A stretch of DNA of 64,000 nucleotides from Carboxylicivirga caseinilyticus (GTDB lineage Bacteria > Bacteroidota > Bacteroidia > Bacteroidales > Marinilabiliaceae). Position numbers and translations under genes: made by a program. This document shows, one piece after another, positions 27,614 to 36,867 of the stretch; positions within the stretch are counted from its first letter, which is position 1; every line of letters begins with the position of its first letter. A model generated the notes under the pieces. It had not been told where the DNA came from and made no database searches. It worked only from the letters and a program-made list of their open reading frames with translations. The stretch is taken from the NCBI GenBank assembly GCA_025499705.1, contig JAFMVE010000004.1, forward strand, positions 1 to 64,000. The letters are read 5' to 3'.

Positions 27614-30600
27614 TTATTTTTTAATAACTTTAAATGTTGCTGATTCCACATCTGAATCAACCTTAACGATATACATACCTTTTTGATCCAGAGCAATTAT
27701 TTCTTTCTTAGCATTTGTTTCAATCTGTTTTACTAATCCTCCGGCTAAGTCATACACTGAAATTACTGAAGATTTACCATTCATTTCAACATTGAATTCT
27801 CCTGAAGAAACTGTTGGGTAAACCTTAATGGCACTTTCTTTTCCATTTCCTATTCCGGTTGCAACTTCAAATTGTATTGTATAAGTAACAGTTGTTGCCA
27901 AATCTGTTGCTGTAACAACTACTGTTCCAACACCTGGAAGTGACTCTGGCGCATTTACCTGATAGGTTGCACCTGCAACTTTTACTGTACCGTCAATAGC
28001 AGGTGTTGATCCTGCATCAACCGAAACTACGTAATTTAAATTAGCTGAATGGAAACCTTCAACAGTTACACCATTAACTGTCAGATCACTTAAAGTTGCA
28101 TCATTTGAAGCACTCTCTACAGGAAATGAAGTAATAAGACCTCTCGCTTTAATGGTGGCTTCATCCATCTCGCCTGAATAGATGTTAAATTCATACACAT
28201 CACCCAACCAGATCGGATCGTTATATCCACCATAACAAATCCAAGCATTTTCGTTACTTAAGTCAGCAACATAATAATCCTCATGAAGTAATGTCTTCTG
28301 AACCTTTGTACCATTAATGTATAATGAAATAGAATCATTTGTCATAGTAGTAACATAATGATACATATCACCTTCAGACGCTTCACCAACAGTCTCAGCC
28401 CTGTATGCTCCCTGCCACTCATCAACTACTGCTCTTGTAAAGTCATCATTATTCTGAACAGATAACCAATATGATTTATATCCCCACAGTCCGCCAAAAT
28501 ATGCCAACATAGACCAACCTGGATTATAACCAGCTTTTACATATGTTTCAAGAGTAATTGAAGGATAGGTATTGATTCCAATTTCAGCAGCAGGCAATGT
28601 TACATAACCACCAGTACCATCACTAACAAAAACACCTTCTGCAACATGACCACCAGTAACGACTCCATCTGCACTACCTTCCATATCTCTGGCTGTTCCA
28701 TCTTCAAATGTATATGAGTGCATTAATGTTAAGTCGGTATCTTTTCTATAATGAATCACATAATCTGTTGTATTTGATGGATCGGGAGCAGTAACAGTTA
28801 TCACAATATCACCAGAGGCATCATTAACAGTAACACCAGCACCTGCCCCGGTAATATTTGATGATAAATCTGTAGGTATAGCCGTAATATCAATAGCATC
28901 AACACCAACCGGAACAGTCATGTAATACTCTGTAACAAAAGGTTCAAATGCAGGTTTAATACTTGCCTGATCACATGCCAAAGATGAAAGATGAGAATCG
29001 TAAGGATCTACTAAATCACTAGGTTCTCTTAACATCCATGTTATCCTGTCAGCACCTGATGGTTTATCAGAATAGATACTGGTACCTACATTATTATCAT
29101 TAGTTCCCAAGTAATATTTTCCTTCAACATTATCTTTTCGAACAACTGTAATAATCCTGTACTTACCTTGTTCAAATTCTTCAAATTCAAATCTACAACT
29201 ATCCAGATTTTGAGTTAATTGATCGGTCATCAACATATCCCAAGACGAAACATTAATTTTTGTGAGTGTAATATATTCACTATTTCCGTTTTGCAAATAA
29301 TATTGACCTTCAACACCACTATCTACCAGTTTGAATAATTGAGGAGTACTATTCAATAATGGTTGCTGTAACTTGATATAACTTGAAGGTTTTCCTTCAA
29401 TAACAAACTGCGAAGCCTCGTGTTGAATGTAAAAGTCTTTACCTACCTGTAAGGTTGACTCATATACATTTACTATATAATCATTTGTATTCTGTCCGTC
29501 CTGCGAAGTAACTGTTATAGTAACAGCACCCGCTCCATCAACTAATGTTAATTCTCCGTCACCCTGAACATCTGCACCAGACCACATTGGCACACCTGTA
29601 ATAGTAACAACTGTGGTACCATTAGGCACAATTGCTGTATATTCATTAACTAATGCATCAAAATCGGTTGTTAAATGACCAGCAGATAGAGTAATATCAC
29701 TTAAATTAGCATTTTCTGCTGCAGGATCAAGATATATAGACACATAGTAAGTTTGTGTTGAGGTACCATCCAATGCCGTTACAACAATTTCAATATCAAT
29801 ACCATCACCCACCCATGTAATAACACCATCAGCTGAGAGCTCATTACCAATAGCATCAAAAAATTCAACAGTAGCACCTTCTGCTGTCGTAACCCAGTCA
29901 AGGTCAACAGAAGTTGTACCATATGGTACCATCAATTCATAAGTATCAATTGCAGAATCAAATGTAGGATTCAAAGTTCCAAGACTTGAAGATAAACTTG
30001 ATAAAGTTGCATCGGATTCTTTTGTAAACTGAATATAATAAGATAATGAATAGCTCTGGTCAGCAGATGTCAGAACAATCTCTGTTCTACCTGTTAATGA
30101 AGTAGCAGGGATTATTTCTACGGTAACACCATCACCAGCAGTTGCTGTTATTTCAGGTAATTCTGATACACCTGCTGGAATATCAACAGAATAAAGAGCA
30201 ACATCCGTTGGATCAAAATCAGTAACAGCCTCTCCTCCTATTGTTAAAGTCTGAATTAGAAGATCTGATACCTCAGTTAAGGTAAAAGCATCAATTTTAA
30301 AAAATCCCCTATCGGTATTGCCACCCTGAAAATCAAACGCATACTGACTAGCATCACCATTGGTTCTTGCTCCAATAGTTAAGTTACCGTCAGTTACTTC
30401 TATAATTAATGAAATTGGATAAAAAGGTCCATTTTCTGCAGCTGCAGTTTGAATCCCAGCAAAAGAATATGATTCAGTCTCAGCAATTATAGCAATGTTC
30501 TGATCTGAATAATTCTTTTTAAAGCCATAAAGCATACTTTTATTATTGGCATACAGGCGCTGTGTAGATATTCGTTTAGTTACACCGTCAGTTCATGAAG

Positions 30601-30934
30601 TGACATCAGTAACTGTCATTAAACAACCCACTTTGTAAAAACCATTTGGAAGTCCGGTAACAGATTGAGACCACTCAACATCTCCAATTGGTCTATTCCA
30701 AACCCCTGCATTATAGGTTTCATCCTGAGTCCCATCTCCGTCATTACCAGTTGTATTCCATGCATAACCATCGGCTCCAGTAAGAGTCCATCCTGTTAAA
30801 TCGCCAGTTTCAAAACTAGGATTCGTCAGATAGGTAGCAGTGACATCCTGTGCATGGATAGAAATTCCACTTATCAATCCTATCAAGAAAAACAAGCCCC
30901 ATTTTAATAGTAGATTTTTTTGTCTCATACTCAA
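27614..30934 (-). pseudogene. T9SS-sorted multi-domain surface protein interrupted by one in-frame TGA
   Basis: One reading frame of about 1106 codons broken by a single TGA at 30593-30595. The first part (30596-30934) has a signal peptide (to about residue 28, SIHAQ) and the start of a CBM-like domain (NPSFETGDLTGW, LPNGFYKVGC). After the TGA the same frame continues through TDGVTKRISTQRLYANNKS without a further stop into the long part. That part has several cadherin-like beta-sandwich repeats (pattern LSSLSSSLG... TVEYTVxVPxGTT-like, about four copies), a LamG/concanavalin-like domain (SYTFEDGTA to YSGEMDEATI) and a C-terminal type IX sorting domain (VYPTVSSGEFNV to FKVIKK). The function is presumably glycan binding at the cell surface. 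Either a recent nonsense mutation or a sequencing error (GGA to TGA would suffice). The ATG at 30535 is not considered a real start. Confidence 0.8.
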
Positions 30935-31275
30935 TTGTATTTAATTGCTAATTGTTAAAAAGTGTGATAAAATTATATTAAAATCTAAATCTTCACCATC
31001 CTTTTTTCGTCATAAAGCAACATTTTTTCGTCAACTGTCATATTTACTTAATCACTTAACAAAAAAACACTTAATTACATGATAATAAGCACCTAACAAA
31101 TAAAGAAACTTACCTAAAAATTAGTCAATTATAAGTCAGAATTTATAATAAACAATTCACTATACAATCTTTTATCATATCTTATAAACAACCACACGAT
31201 CAATAATATCTTCATCAATAAAAAAAGCAGCACAACTAATTGCACTGCTTTTGTATCATTGAAAATTACTAAACC
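30935..31275. other. Intergenic region between the T9SS protein and the FadR-type regulator
   Basis: About 340 bp. It contains the regulator's terminator (31221-31252); the rest is A/T-rich (about 30965-31200) and must hold the promoter of the surface-protein gene, but no convincing TAnnTTTG/TTTG pair was found. Confidence 0.4.
31221..31252 (-). terminator. Rho-independent terminator after the FadR-type regulator
   Basis: An 8-bp stem AAAAGCAG (31223-31230) / CTGCTTTT (31245-31252) with a 14-nt loop; the minus strand then reads into a U-run (31226-31221). Confidence 0.7.
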
Positions 31276-32001
31276 TTATTTAAAATATCTATCGTAAATT
31301 TGCATGTTTCGCTCAAGCAATTCAACCGAAGATTTATATGCCTTATCTCCATCATTCTTTATTACCGCTTCGTAAATTTCCTTCTGCAAACGTAAAGTAT
31401 ATTCCTTTTCACCTTCAACATTTGCATAAATCATATTTCGCATTCGGGGCAATAGCGAATAAATTGGTTCCAAAGAAATAATTACAATGGGATTACTGGT
31501 TGCCTTTGCAAGATTCATATGAAAGCGATTAATTAAATCAACTTCCAGCTGAGTATTATCCGGATCACATTTTTCAAGCTCATCAATATTGGATTTCAAC
31601 AACAACAAATCTTCATCTGAACGATTTACAGCTGCCAGCTTGCATATTTCCGGTTCAAAAATTCGCCGTACTTCAATGATCTGACGGATTAAATTAGAAT
31701 CAAACTTAAGGTCGTAGTATAAGTTGAGTGATTTAATTGCATCTTCAATTTTTATTTCGGATACGTACATGCCACTTCCCTTCTTAATCTCAATCAATCC
31801 ACGGGCACTCAATCTTCTGAGCGCTTCACGAAGTGCTGTTCTGCTAACAGCAAAACTTTCACAAAGCTCTTTTTCCGACGGAAGTTTAGCTCCAGGTATC
31901 AAACGCTTATTTCGAATGGCTTCCTCAATCTTTCTTTCAATCTTTTGACTTAAGGTTTGACTGGTACCAACTTTTCCAAAAATATCATCCATATTATTCA
32001 T
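31276..32001 (-). CDS. GntR-family transcriptional regulator, FadR/FCD subfamily
   Basis: A 241-aa regulator. The N-terminal winged helix (about 14-80) has LIPGAKLPSEKELCESFAVSRTALREALRRL and GLIEIKKGSGMYV, the GntR signature. The C-terminal all-helical FCD domain (about 95-230) has the metal/ligand-binding pattern with Asp/His residues (RRIFEPEICKLAA, NRFHMNLAKATSNP). FCD regulators usually sense sugar acids or other carboxylates and repress their own region. A 19-bp palindrome at 32046-32064 upstream of its start is a candidate operator. The same-strand genes upstream (transaldolase, ADH, SDR, PHP) are plausible targets. The start could also be the Met at residue 4. Confidence 0.9.
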   Translation of the reverse strand: MNNMDDIFGKVGTSQTLSQKIERKIEEAIRNKRLIPGAKLPSEKELCESFAVSRTALREALRRLSARGLIEIKKGSGMYVSEIKIEDAIKSLNLYYDLKFDSNLIRQIIEVRRIFEPEICKLAAVNRSDEDLLLLKSNIDELEKCDPDNTQLEVDLINRFHMNLAKATSNPIVIISLEPIYSLLPRMRNMIYANVEGEKEYTLRLQKEIYEAVIKNDGDKAYKSSVELLERNMQIYDRYFK

Positions 32002-32018
32002 TTGGCTAACATATCATA

Positions 32019-32026
32019 CAAAAGTA
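32019..32026 (-). promoter_or_regulatory. -7 element of the FadR-type regulator gene
   Basis: Minus strand TACTTTTG, exact match to TAnnTTTG, 18 bp upstream of the ATG at 32001. The -33 region would overlap the palindrome at 32046-32064, which would allow autorepression. Confidence 0.45.
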
Positions 32027-32045
32027 CTTTTTTTTATCAATAAAC

Positions 32046-32064
32046 ATTTGATTTATAATCAAAT
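32046..32064. promoter_or_regulatory. Palindromic operator candidate for the FadR-type regulator
   Basis: ATTTGATT-TAT-AATCAAAT, 8-bp arms with a 3-bp centre, the geometry typical of FadR-subfamily operators. It covers the expected -33 position. AAAGTACTTT-like motifs flank it at 32021-32030 and 32066-32075. Confidence 0.5.
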
Positions 32065-32166
32065 TAAAGTACTTCATTAAAATCAACAACTTATCTTAAT
32101 TCCAATGTTTCAATCTAATCATTGATAAGATACGAAATTCAAATTAAAATCCATCCTGTATTATCA

Positions 32167-32203
32167 AAATAAAAGCATTCTCAGCCAGGCCAAGAATGCT
32201 TTT
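32167..32203 (-). terminator. Rho-independent terminator after the transaldolase gene
   Basis: A 10-bp stem AAAAGCATTC (32171-32180) / GAATGCTTTT (32194-32203), 13-nt loop, followed on the minus strand by U-rich sequence. It lies 35 bp past the stop of the transaldolase-like gene. Confidence 0.75.
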
Positions 32204-32237
32204 ACGGTTTAAATACAAAGTCTACTGTTTATAATAG

Positions 32238-32903
32238 TCAAAAATCTATATCATATAATCCTTCTACATCTTTCTCAAACCAATCAACACTCATATCTGT
32301 CATTGGATGGCTTCTCAAACGTTCCAATATCTCAAAGTTGACTGTTGCAGCATGACTTCCCATCATACTAACGCGATGCACCTGGTCGACTGTTTTAAAG
32401 CTGGCCGCCAAAACTTTTGTATCCAGGCCAAAACATTCAATGTTTTCAACGATATTACCAACTACCTCAATACCATGAGATGAAATATTATCCAAGCGGT
32501 TTACATAAGGCGCAACCCAATCAGCTCCAGCCCTGGCTGCAACCAATGCCTGTTGCTGTGTAAAGATTGCTGTAGCTGTAACTTTTATACCAGCATCTTT
32601 AATCATAGGCATTGCCTTATAGCCTTCTACGGTTACAGGAATTTTAGCAAAGTAGTTATCGCCCAAACCATATTTTGCTTTATAAGTCTTTGCCTCTCTC
32701 AACATATCCTCGGCCTTATTGCTGATCATTTGTACATGGAGCATTTTATCTCCTACAATCTCAATCAGCTCAGGCAATATTACCGACATTGGTTTCTGAG
32801 CCTGCGCAATGATAGTTGGGTTTGTTGTAACACCTTCCAACGGAAAATAATAAAACAATTGTTTCAGCTCATCTATATTGGCCGTATCAGCTAAATAAAT
32901 CAT
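32238..32903 (-). CDS. fsa: Fructose-6-phosphate aldolase-like transaldolase
   Basis: A 221-aa class I aldolase of the short transaldolase/FSA group. It begins MIYLADTAN, then GVTTNPTII, the Schiff-base Lys87 in FAKIPVT, TATAIFTQQQALVAARAGA and DWVAPYVNRLDNISSHG. The last motif and the length agree with E. coli FSA, which cleaves fructose-6-P to dihydroxyacetone and glyceraldehyde-3-P, rather than with true transaldolase; the natural substrate may be another ketose phosphate or dihydroxyacetone-type donor. It starts 9 bp after the stop of the Zn-alcohol dehydrogenase gene, so both act in the same pathway. Confidence 0.85.
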   Translation of the reverse strand: MIYLADTANIDELKQLFYYFPLEGVTTNPTIIAQAQKPMSVILPELIEIVGDKMLHVQMISNKAEDMLREAKTYKAKYGLGDNYFAKIPVTVEGYKAMPMIKDAGIKVTATAIFTQQQALVAARAGADWVAPYVNRLDNISSHGIEVVGNIVENIECFGLDTKVLAASFKTVDQVHRVSMMGSHAATVNFEILERLRSHPMTDMSVDWFEKDVEGLYDIDF

Positions 32904-32912
32904 GATTTTAAC

Positions 32913-34190
32913 TTATTGGTTTAAGGCCTCAAAGTTAGCCAATAAATATGCTTCTGCTTCAATATTCCACAAACCATTATGCTTTTTGCAAAGATTTGCC
33001 AGTTGAGCAAAGAACGGACTTGTTTTTCCTTTTTCTGCAAAATCAGCAATTGGAGTCAATGGCATTTCAATATGATTATATATCAACTTTTTACCACCCG
33101 GAATATGTGGCAGATTAAGGGTAGTATCAATTACTGCATCAATTCCACCAATATGCGTAACCAAACCTGCAGGATCCAGCCCATTACTCATAACCTCCAG
33201 AGCTTCTTTCATATCATCGGTATTTCCACCTGATGTACCAACAATATGCGTGTAAGCATAGTGAACATTATAGAAATTCATCTGCGCTTTCAACTGCGGA
33301 TTGGATGGCCCAGCAAAAAAGTTAAGACAACCATCAAAACCCAGAATATCATCTGCTTGCTCAATCACTGCAGGAACAGGAGCAAACACAAACACGTCAT
33401 CATAACCAGTTCCTCCGGAAAGTTCCTTAAGCTTTGCAACAGCATCGCCTTCACCTGTATTCAAGTAAATCAACTCAATACCATTTGCTTTCGCTGACTC
33501 CACTGTATAAATCTCGGCAGCCCTGTCTAATCTTCCCTGATCAATATCTGTTACCACACAAATAGACGGTTTACGATCGGATCGATGAATAACATAGTTG
33601 ATTGCCGCCAATCCCATTGGTCCAACACCAGCCAGAATTGCCATTTTACCTCCCTGAACTATCTCCATCTTATGAACATACGATCCTGGTGTTGTGTGAT
33701 AATTGGCATGCATTGCACCAATCACACATGACAATGGTTCAGCCAGAGAAGCAGGATAAAATCCGGGTCCTTCGTAAGACAATAAACAATCCTGCTCCAA
33801 CACATCTTTAGGAATAATTACATAGGTTGCATCTCCTCCGATGTATTTGTATGAATATCCGGGCGCACTCAAAACACCTACCGGACCATCTTCATAATAA
33901 ATAGCTGGTTGAATAGAGTATTTTTGTCCGGGCTTGAATTTATTTTGCCACTTGGCACCCACTTCTATAATCTCGCCGGCAAACTCATGTCCGATAATGA
34001 TTGGTTCTTCAGCCACGTTATCCGGAATACGCTTGTGAGCTGTTCCCTGGCTGGCTGCTTTATATGACGACATACAGATACTATCGCAAATTACTTTTGC
34101 TAATATTTCGTCTTCTTTGATGGCAGGTAATTCAAACTCTTCCAGTCGAAGATCTTTTTCACCGTATAATCGTACCGCTTTTGTTTTCAT
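32913..34190 (-). CDS. Zn-binding alcohol dehydrogenase (MDR), sorbose-1-P reductase-like
   Basis: About 425 aa with the chosen start (MKTKAVRLYGEKDLRLEEFELP); the ATG at 34217 adds nine residues of no obvious role. MDR family with the GroES-like domain containing IIGHEFAGEIIEVG, then a catalytic domain with LAGVGPMGLAAINYVIHRS for NAD(P)H. The usual structural four-Cys zinc cluster is absent; the catalytic zinc site would be Cys (ICDSICMSS) and His/Glu of GHEFAGE. Its length (>400 aa) resembles L-sorbose-1-phosphate reductase-type dehydrogenases. The substrate is unknown. It is paired with the FSA-like aldolase and preceded by the double GAACNGTTC element at 34261-34310, which ties it to the rhamnose genes. 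Confidence 0.8.
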   Translation of the reverse strand: MKTKAVRLYGEKDLRLEEFELPAIKEDEILAKVICDSICMSSYKAASQGTAHKRIPDNVAEEPIIIGHEFAGEIIEVGAKWQNKFKPGQKYSIQPAIYYEDGPVGVLSAPGYSYKYIGGDATYVIIPKDVLEQDCLLSYEGPGFYPASLAEPLSCVIGAMHANYHTTPGSYVHKMEIVQGGKMAILAGVGPMGLAAINYVIHRSDRKPSICVVTDIDQGRLDRAAEIYTVESAKANGIELIYLNTGEGDAVAKLKELSGGTGYDDVFVFAPVPAVIEQADDILGFDGCLNFFAGPSNPQLKAQMNFYNVHYAYTHIVGTSGGNTDDMKEALEVMSNGLDPAGLVTHIGGIDAVIDTTLNLPHIPGGKKLIYNHIEMPLTPIADFAEKGKTSPFFAQLANLCKKHNGLWNIEAEAYLLANFEALNQ

Positions 34191-34260
34191 ATTTCTAATT
34201 TGTTTGTTCTGTTTCAATGAATTCCGTTTAGCTTGTTCATTGTGTGAAATTCATTATTTC

Positions 34261-34310
34261 TTAAGGAACGGTTCTCTTTGACATTATGCTCATAAAGAAC
34301 CGTTCCTTAA
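34261..34310. promoter_or_regulatory. Paired GAACNGTTC operator (copy 1), inverted repeat
   Basis: Perfect 15-bp inverted arms at 34261-34275 and 34296-34310 (core AAGGAACGGTTCT) separated by 20 bp. Each arm itself is a near-palindrome centred on GAAC-N-GTTC; the two centres are 31 bp apart. It lies 71-120 bp upstream of the ADH start, in the gap after the SDR gene. No U-tract follows on either strand, so it is not a standard terminator. The same element occurs at 36685-36735 and 48984-49034. Confidence 0.65.
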
Positions 34311-34326
34311 GACTTAAAAAACAACT

Positions 34327-35427
34327 TTATTTCAGCATCTCCTGACCACCTGTCACTGGTATTGCCTGCCCTGTTTCATACTCCTGATCAATTACATAAA
34401 CTATTGCTTTTGTAACATCAGCTACCCGACAACCTCTTCCGGCAGGAACCTGCTTCTCGTAATAAGCCTGAACATCTTCAATAGTTTTAGCTCCGGGAAC
34501 CTTGCCTGCATTCAGATACTGAACAAACAATCCTTTTTCGGGATCACTCCAGAGTGGACCATCAAAGAAATTACCCGGACAGATAGAATTGACTTTAATG
34601 TGATTAGGCATTAACTCCAAGGCAAAAGACTGCGTTAACCCAATACCACCAAACTTACCACCAGCATATGCAAAGTTGCGATTGCTTCCTTTCAAACCTG
34701 ATTTGGAATTAATCTGGATGATATCCATATAATGATTAACATCAACCTGAGATTGTAATTTCATTATTTTGGATGCATGTTTGGCACAATAGAAATATCC
34801 GGTATAGTTTACCTTAGTCATTAAATCAAAAGTCTCCGGATCCATTTCGTCCAGACCACCTGCACGAAGAATTCCCGCATTACTGATAATGGCATCCAAA
34901 CCACCCAGCTCCAGCACTGTTTTTTCAACCATGCCTTTCACCGAATCGGAATCACCCACATTAACCGGAACAAACACGGCCTTATTGCTTTTACTTTTAG
35001 CTTTTAACTTTTGAATTAACTCAAGCCCAACCTTTTCATTTAAATCGGCTACAACAATATGAGCCCCTTTTTCATAAAGTTCTTCAGCAATACCGCCGCC
35101 AAAGCCCTGAGCACCACCTGTAACAATAATAATGCGTCCTTCAACTGAATTAACAGGTTTACTAATGCCTCCACCATTATTGACAATCGCACCTATTCCT
35201 TTTAAAACAACAGCTTTTGTGTTGGGAGTAACCTGATTTTGCAAAGCAGAAATAAAAGCAGTCTTATCATCCCCTGGAAGAATAGTAACACATTCATCTT
35301 CAGGAAAATCATATCCGCTTACTTTTAACCTTTCGTAACTATCTATATTTTCAAATGCACTGGTAGTAACCAGACCCTCTTTTGATAAGGCCATACGCAC
35401 AACCGGCACCAGTTCTATAAAATTCAT
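34327..35427 (-). CDS. Short-chain dehydrogenase with 95-residue N-terminal extension (RhaW/sorbitol-6-P dehydrogenase-like)
   Basis: A 366-aa protein. Residues about 97-366 are a classical SDR: cofactor motif TGGAQGFG (103-110), VVADLN, SNAGILRAGG, INSKSG with the catalytic Ser, and YAGGK (Tyr/Lys). The last strand IPVTGG is normal. Residues 1-95 are an extra alpha/beta segment (YERLKVSGYDFPEDE, TKAVVLKGIGAI) resembling the tail of the class II aldolase half in bifunctional rhamnulose-1-P aldolase/lactaldehyde dehydrogenase (RhaEW) proteins, while a stand-alone RhaE-like aldolase is encoded at 46297-47400. It may therefore oxidise or reduce lactaldehyde. It starts 3 bp after the stop of the PHP gene, a tight operon. 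Confidence 0.8.
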   Translation of the reverse strand: MNFIELVPVVRMALSKEGLVTTSAFENIDSYERLKVSGYDFPEDECVTILPGDDKTAFISALQNQVTPNTKAVVLKGIGAIVNNGGGISKPVNSVEGRIIIVTGGAQGFGGGIAEELYEKGAHIVVADLNEKVGLELIQKLKAKSKSNKAVFVPVNVGDSDSVKGMVEKTVLELGGLDAIISNAGILRAGGLDEMDPETFDLMTKVNYTGYFYCAKHASKIMKLQSQVDVNHYMDIIQINSKSGLKGSNRNFAYAGGKFGGIGLTQSFALELMPNHIKVNSICPGNFFDGPLWSDPEKGLFVQYLNAGKVPGAKTIEDVQAYYEKQVPAGRGCRVADVTKAIVYVIDQEYETGQAIPVTGGQEMLK

Positions 35428-35430
35428 TTT

Positions 35431-36648
35431 TTAGTTTTTATTCGTTACAAACTCAATGAGAGAATGACCCAATTTAGCAAACTCTTCCCGTTTTTCTGAA
35501 ATAAAAATACCATCGGCATCCAGCACCCCTTGTCCTTCTTTGGCAAACAAATACTGGTGAGCCGCCAGAATACAGGCTCCTTCATAATTAATTTTCATCA
35601 GATCCATATCCAACAATGCGTTGCCTTTGGCCTTAACTTCTATTGGCTGCTTACCCGGGCTGTTATGTTCGGTTCCGAAAGAAACCACAAAACCCTCTTT
35701 TAGCAGGAACTGCGAATACTCTTTTAAAACCGTATGATTATTTCGGGTTGGTATAAACTCTACTGACCATACACCCAGTTTCTTTAATTCAGCCGAAACC
35801 TTTTTTAAATCCCGCTCAAAATCTGTGTATCCTTTTACTGCATCAGCCAAAAACGGATAAGTTGGAATTCCTCCTGCTTCTAAAATAATGGAACGGATCT
35901 CTGCGACACTTAAAAATCCATTGGGATCTTCGGCCACATAAGCAGGTTTTCCAGCCTTCAGTAAAGCATTTCTGATTTCGTTTTCAACACAAGCCTCATC
36001 CGTTAAATTGCAAGTCATACCCTTGTCATCCATCAATTCATTATAAAAAGCAAGCAAACGGTTTTTATCTTTATAATGCTTTTCTGCCAACTGACGAATT
36101 GCTCTGGCCAAATGACGTTCACGAACCTGCCCCATAGCAAGATCAGATTTTATCGATTCATAATTCAATCGAAAACCAAAATGTTTATTTGCTAAAAGAT
36201 CATTGACCTTTTCTGTCATTTTTCTAACATAGTCGTTGGCATTCGAAACTAAATCCTGAATCTTACTTTGTGTTTCAGCGGACAATGTGATTGGGTAAGC
36301 CAGACTCTTTCCGCTAAAGTAGGTCCGACCCGGATTACCCGGATCATTCACTTTTAATCCCTCTTTCTGATAAGCCTCATTCAAACCAATGAATTCAACA
36401 TTAAAAAGCGGAAATAAATTTCTTTTAAAAGCCCCTTCACACCATTCTGCGTAAGCATCAAAGCTGAAGAAATCGTTAACTCCAACTACTTTTACACCTT
36501 CTTCAGCTGATTGATTCAGAGCCTCATCAACCGATTGAAATGCACTAAACGAATGAGGTGTATGCAGGTGATTATTCACCTTAAGCGGCTTTAGTTCGCC
36601 GCTTGTATTTTGTGGTGAAAAATCTTTCAGATTATCTATAAAACTCAT
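35431..36648 (-). CDS. PHP-domain metal-dependent hydrolase of unknown substrate
   Basis: A 405-aa cytosolic protein. The N-terminus has the PHP signature NNHLHTPHSFSAF (H27, H29, H32) for a trinuclear metal site, VVGVNDFFSFDAY further on, and a late GTEHNSPGKQ motif that supplies another His ligand. Between them is an unusually long helical insert (about 100-240). PHP proteins are phosphoesterases such as histidinol phosphatase; here it could remove a phosphate from, or hydrolyse, a sugar intermediate. It precedes the SDR by 3 bp and is itself preceded by the second copy of the paired GAACNGTTC element, so it is probably the first gene of a transcript PHP-SDR and perhaps ADH-FSA. Confidence 0.75.
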   Translation of the reverse strand: MSFIDNLKDFSPQNTSGELKPLKVNNHLHTPHSFSAFQSVDEALNQSAEEGVKVVGVNDFFSFDAYAEWCEGAFKRNLFPLFNVEFIGLNEAYQKEGLKVNDPGNPGRTYFSGKSLAYPITLSAETQSKIQDLVSNANDYVRKMTEKVNDLLANKHFGFRLNYESIKSDLAMGQVRERHLARAIRQLAEKHYKDKNRLLAFYNELMDDKGMTCNLTDEACVENEIRNALLKAGKPAYVAEDPNGFLSVAEIRSIILEAGGIPTYPFLADAVKGYTDFERDLKKVSAELKKLGVWSVEFIPTRNNHTVLKEYSQFLLKEGFVVSFGTEHNSPGKQPIEVKAKGNALLDMDLMKINYEGACILAAHQYLFAKEGQGVLDADGIFISEKREEFAKLGHSLIEFVTNKN

Positions 36649-36684
36649 AAAAACCAGATTTAGAGATTCAATAGTTTATTCGTT

Positions 36685-36735
36685 TTAGGGAACGATTCAT
36701 TTTTTTAACAAAACTTTTAAAGAGAACCGTTCCTC
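36685..36735. promoter_or_regulatory. Paired GAACNGTTC operator (copy 2), imperfect inverted repeat
   Basis: GAACGATTC at 36690-36698 and GAACCGTTC at 36724-36732 (centres 34 bp apart), with flanks TTAGG and CCTCAA. It lies 37-87 bp upstream of the PHP start. The left arm has two changes relative to copies 1 and 3. Confidence 0.6.
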
Positions 36736-36867
36736 AACAACATCGATGATTGTGTATTATCTCTAACCACAAATTCCACTAATTACCATAAATTATTCCG
36801 CAAGTCGGAACAAAAAATCTGTGTAATTTGAGTAATCTGTGGTTTTAAAGAAATTCATTTTCTTTTA

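Noticed and set aside
30593-30595. Selenocysteine or programmed readthrough at the in-frame TGA
   Set aside because: The surrounding domain is a beta-sandwich without catalytic Cys/Sec context and no SECIS-like hairpin was recognised just downstream. Nonsense mutation or sequencing error is simpler.
34261-34310. Rho-independent terminator between the SDR and ADH genes
   Set aside because: The hairpin is strong but lacks a U-tract on either strand, and copies recur upstream of other genes; a regulatory element is more likely.
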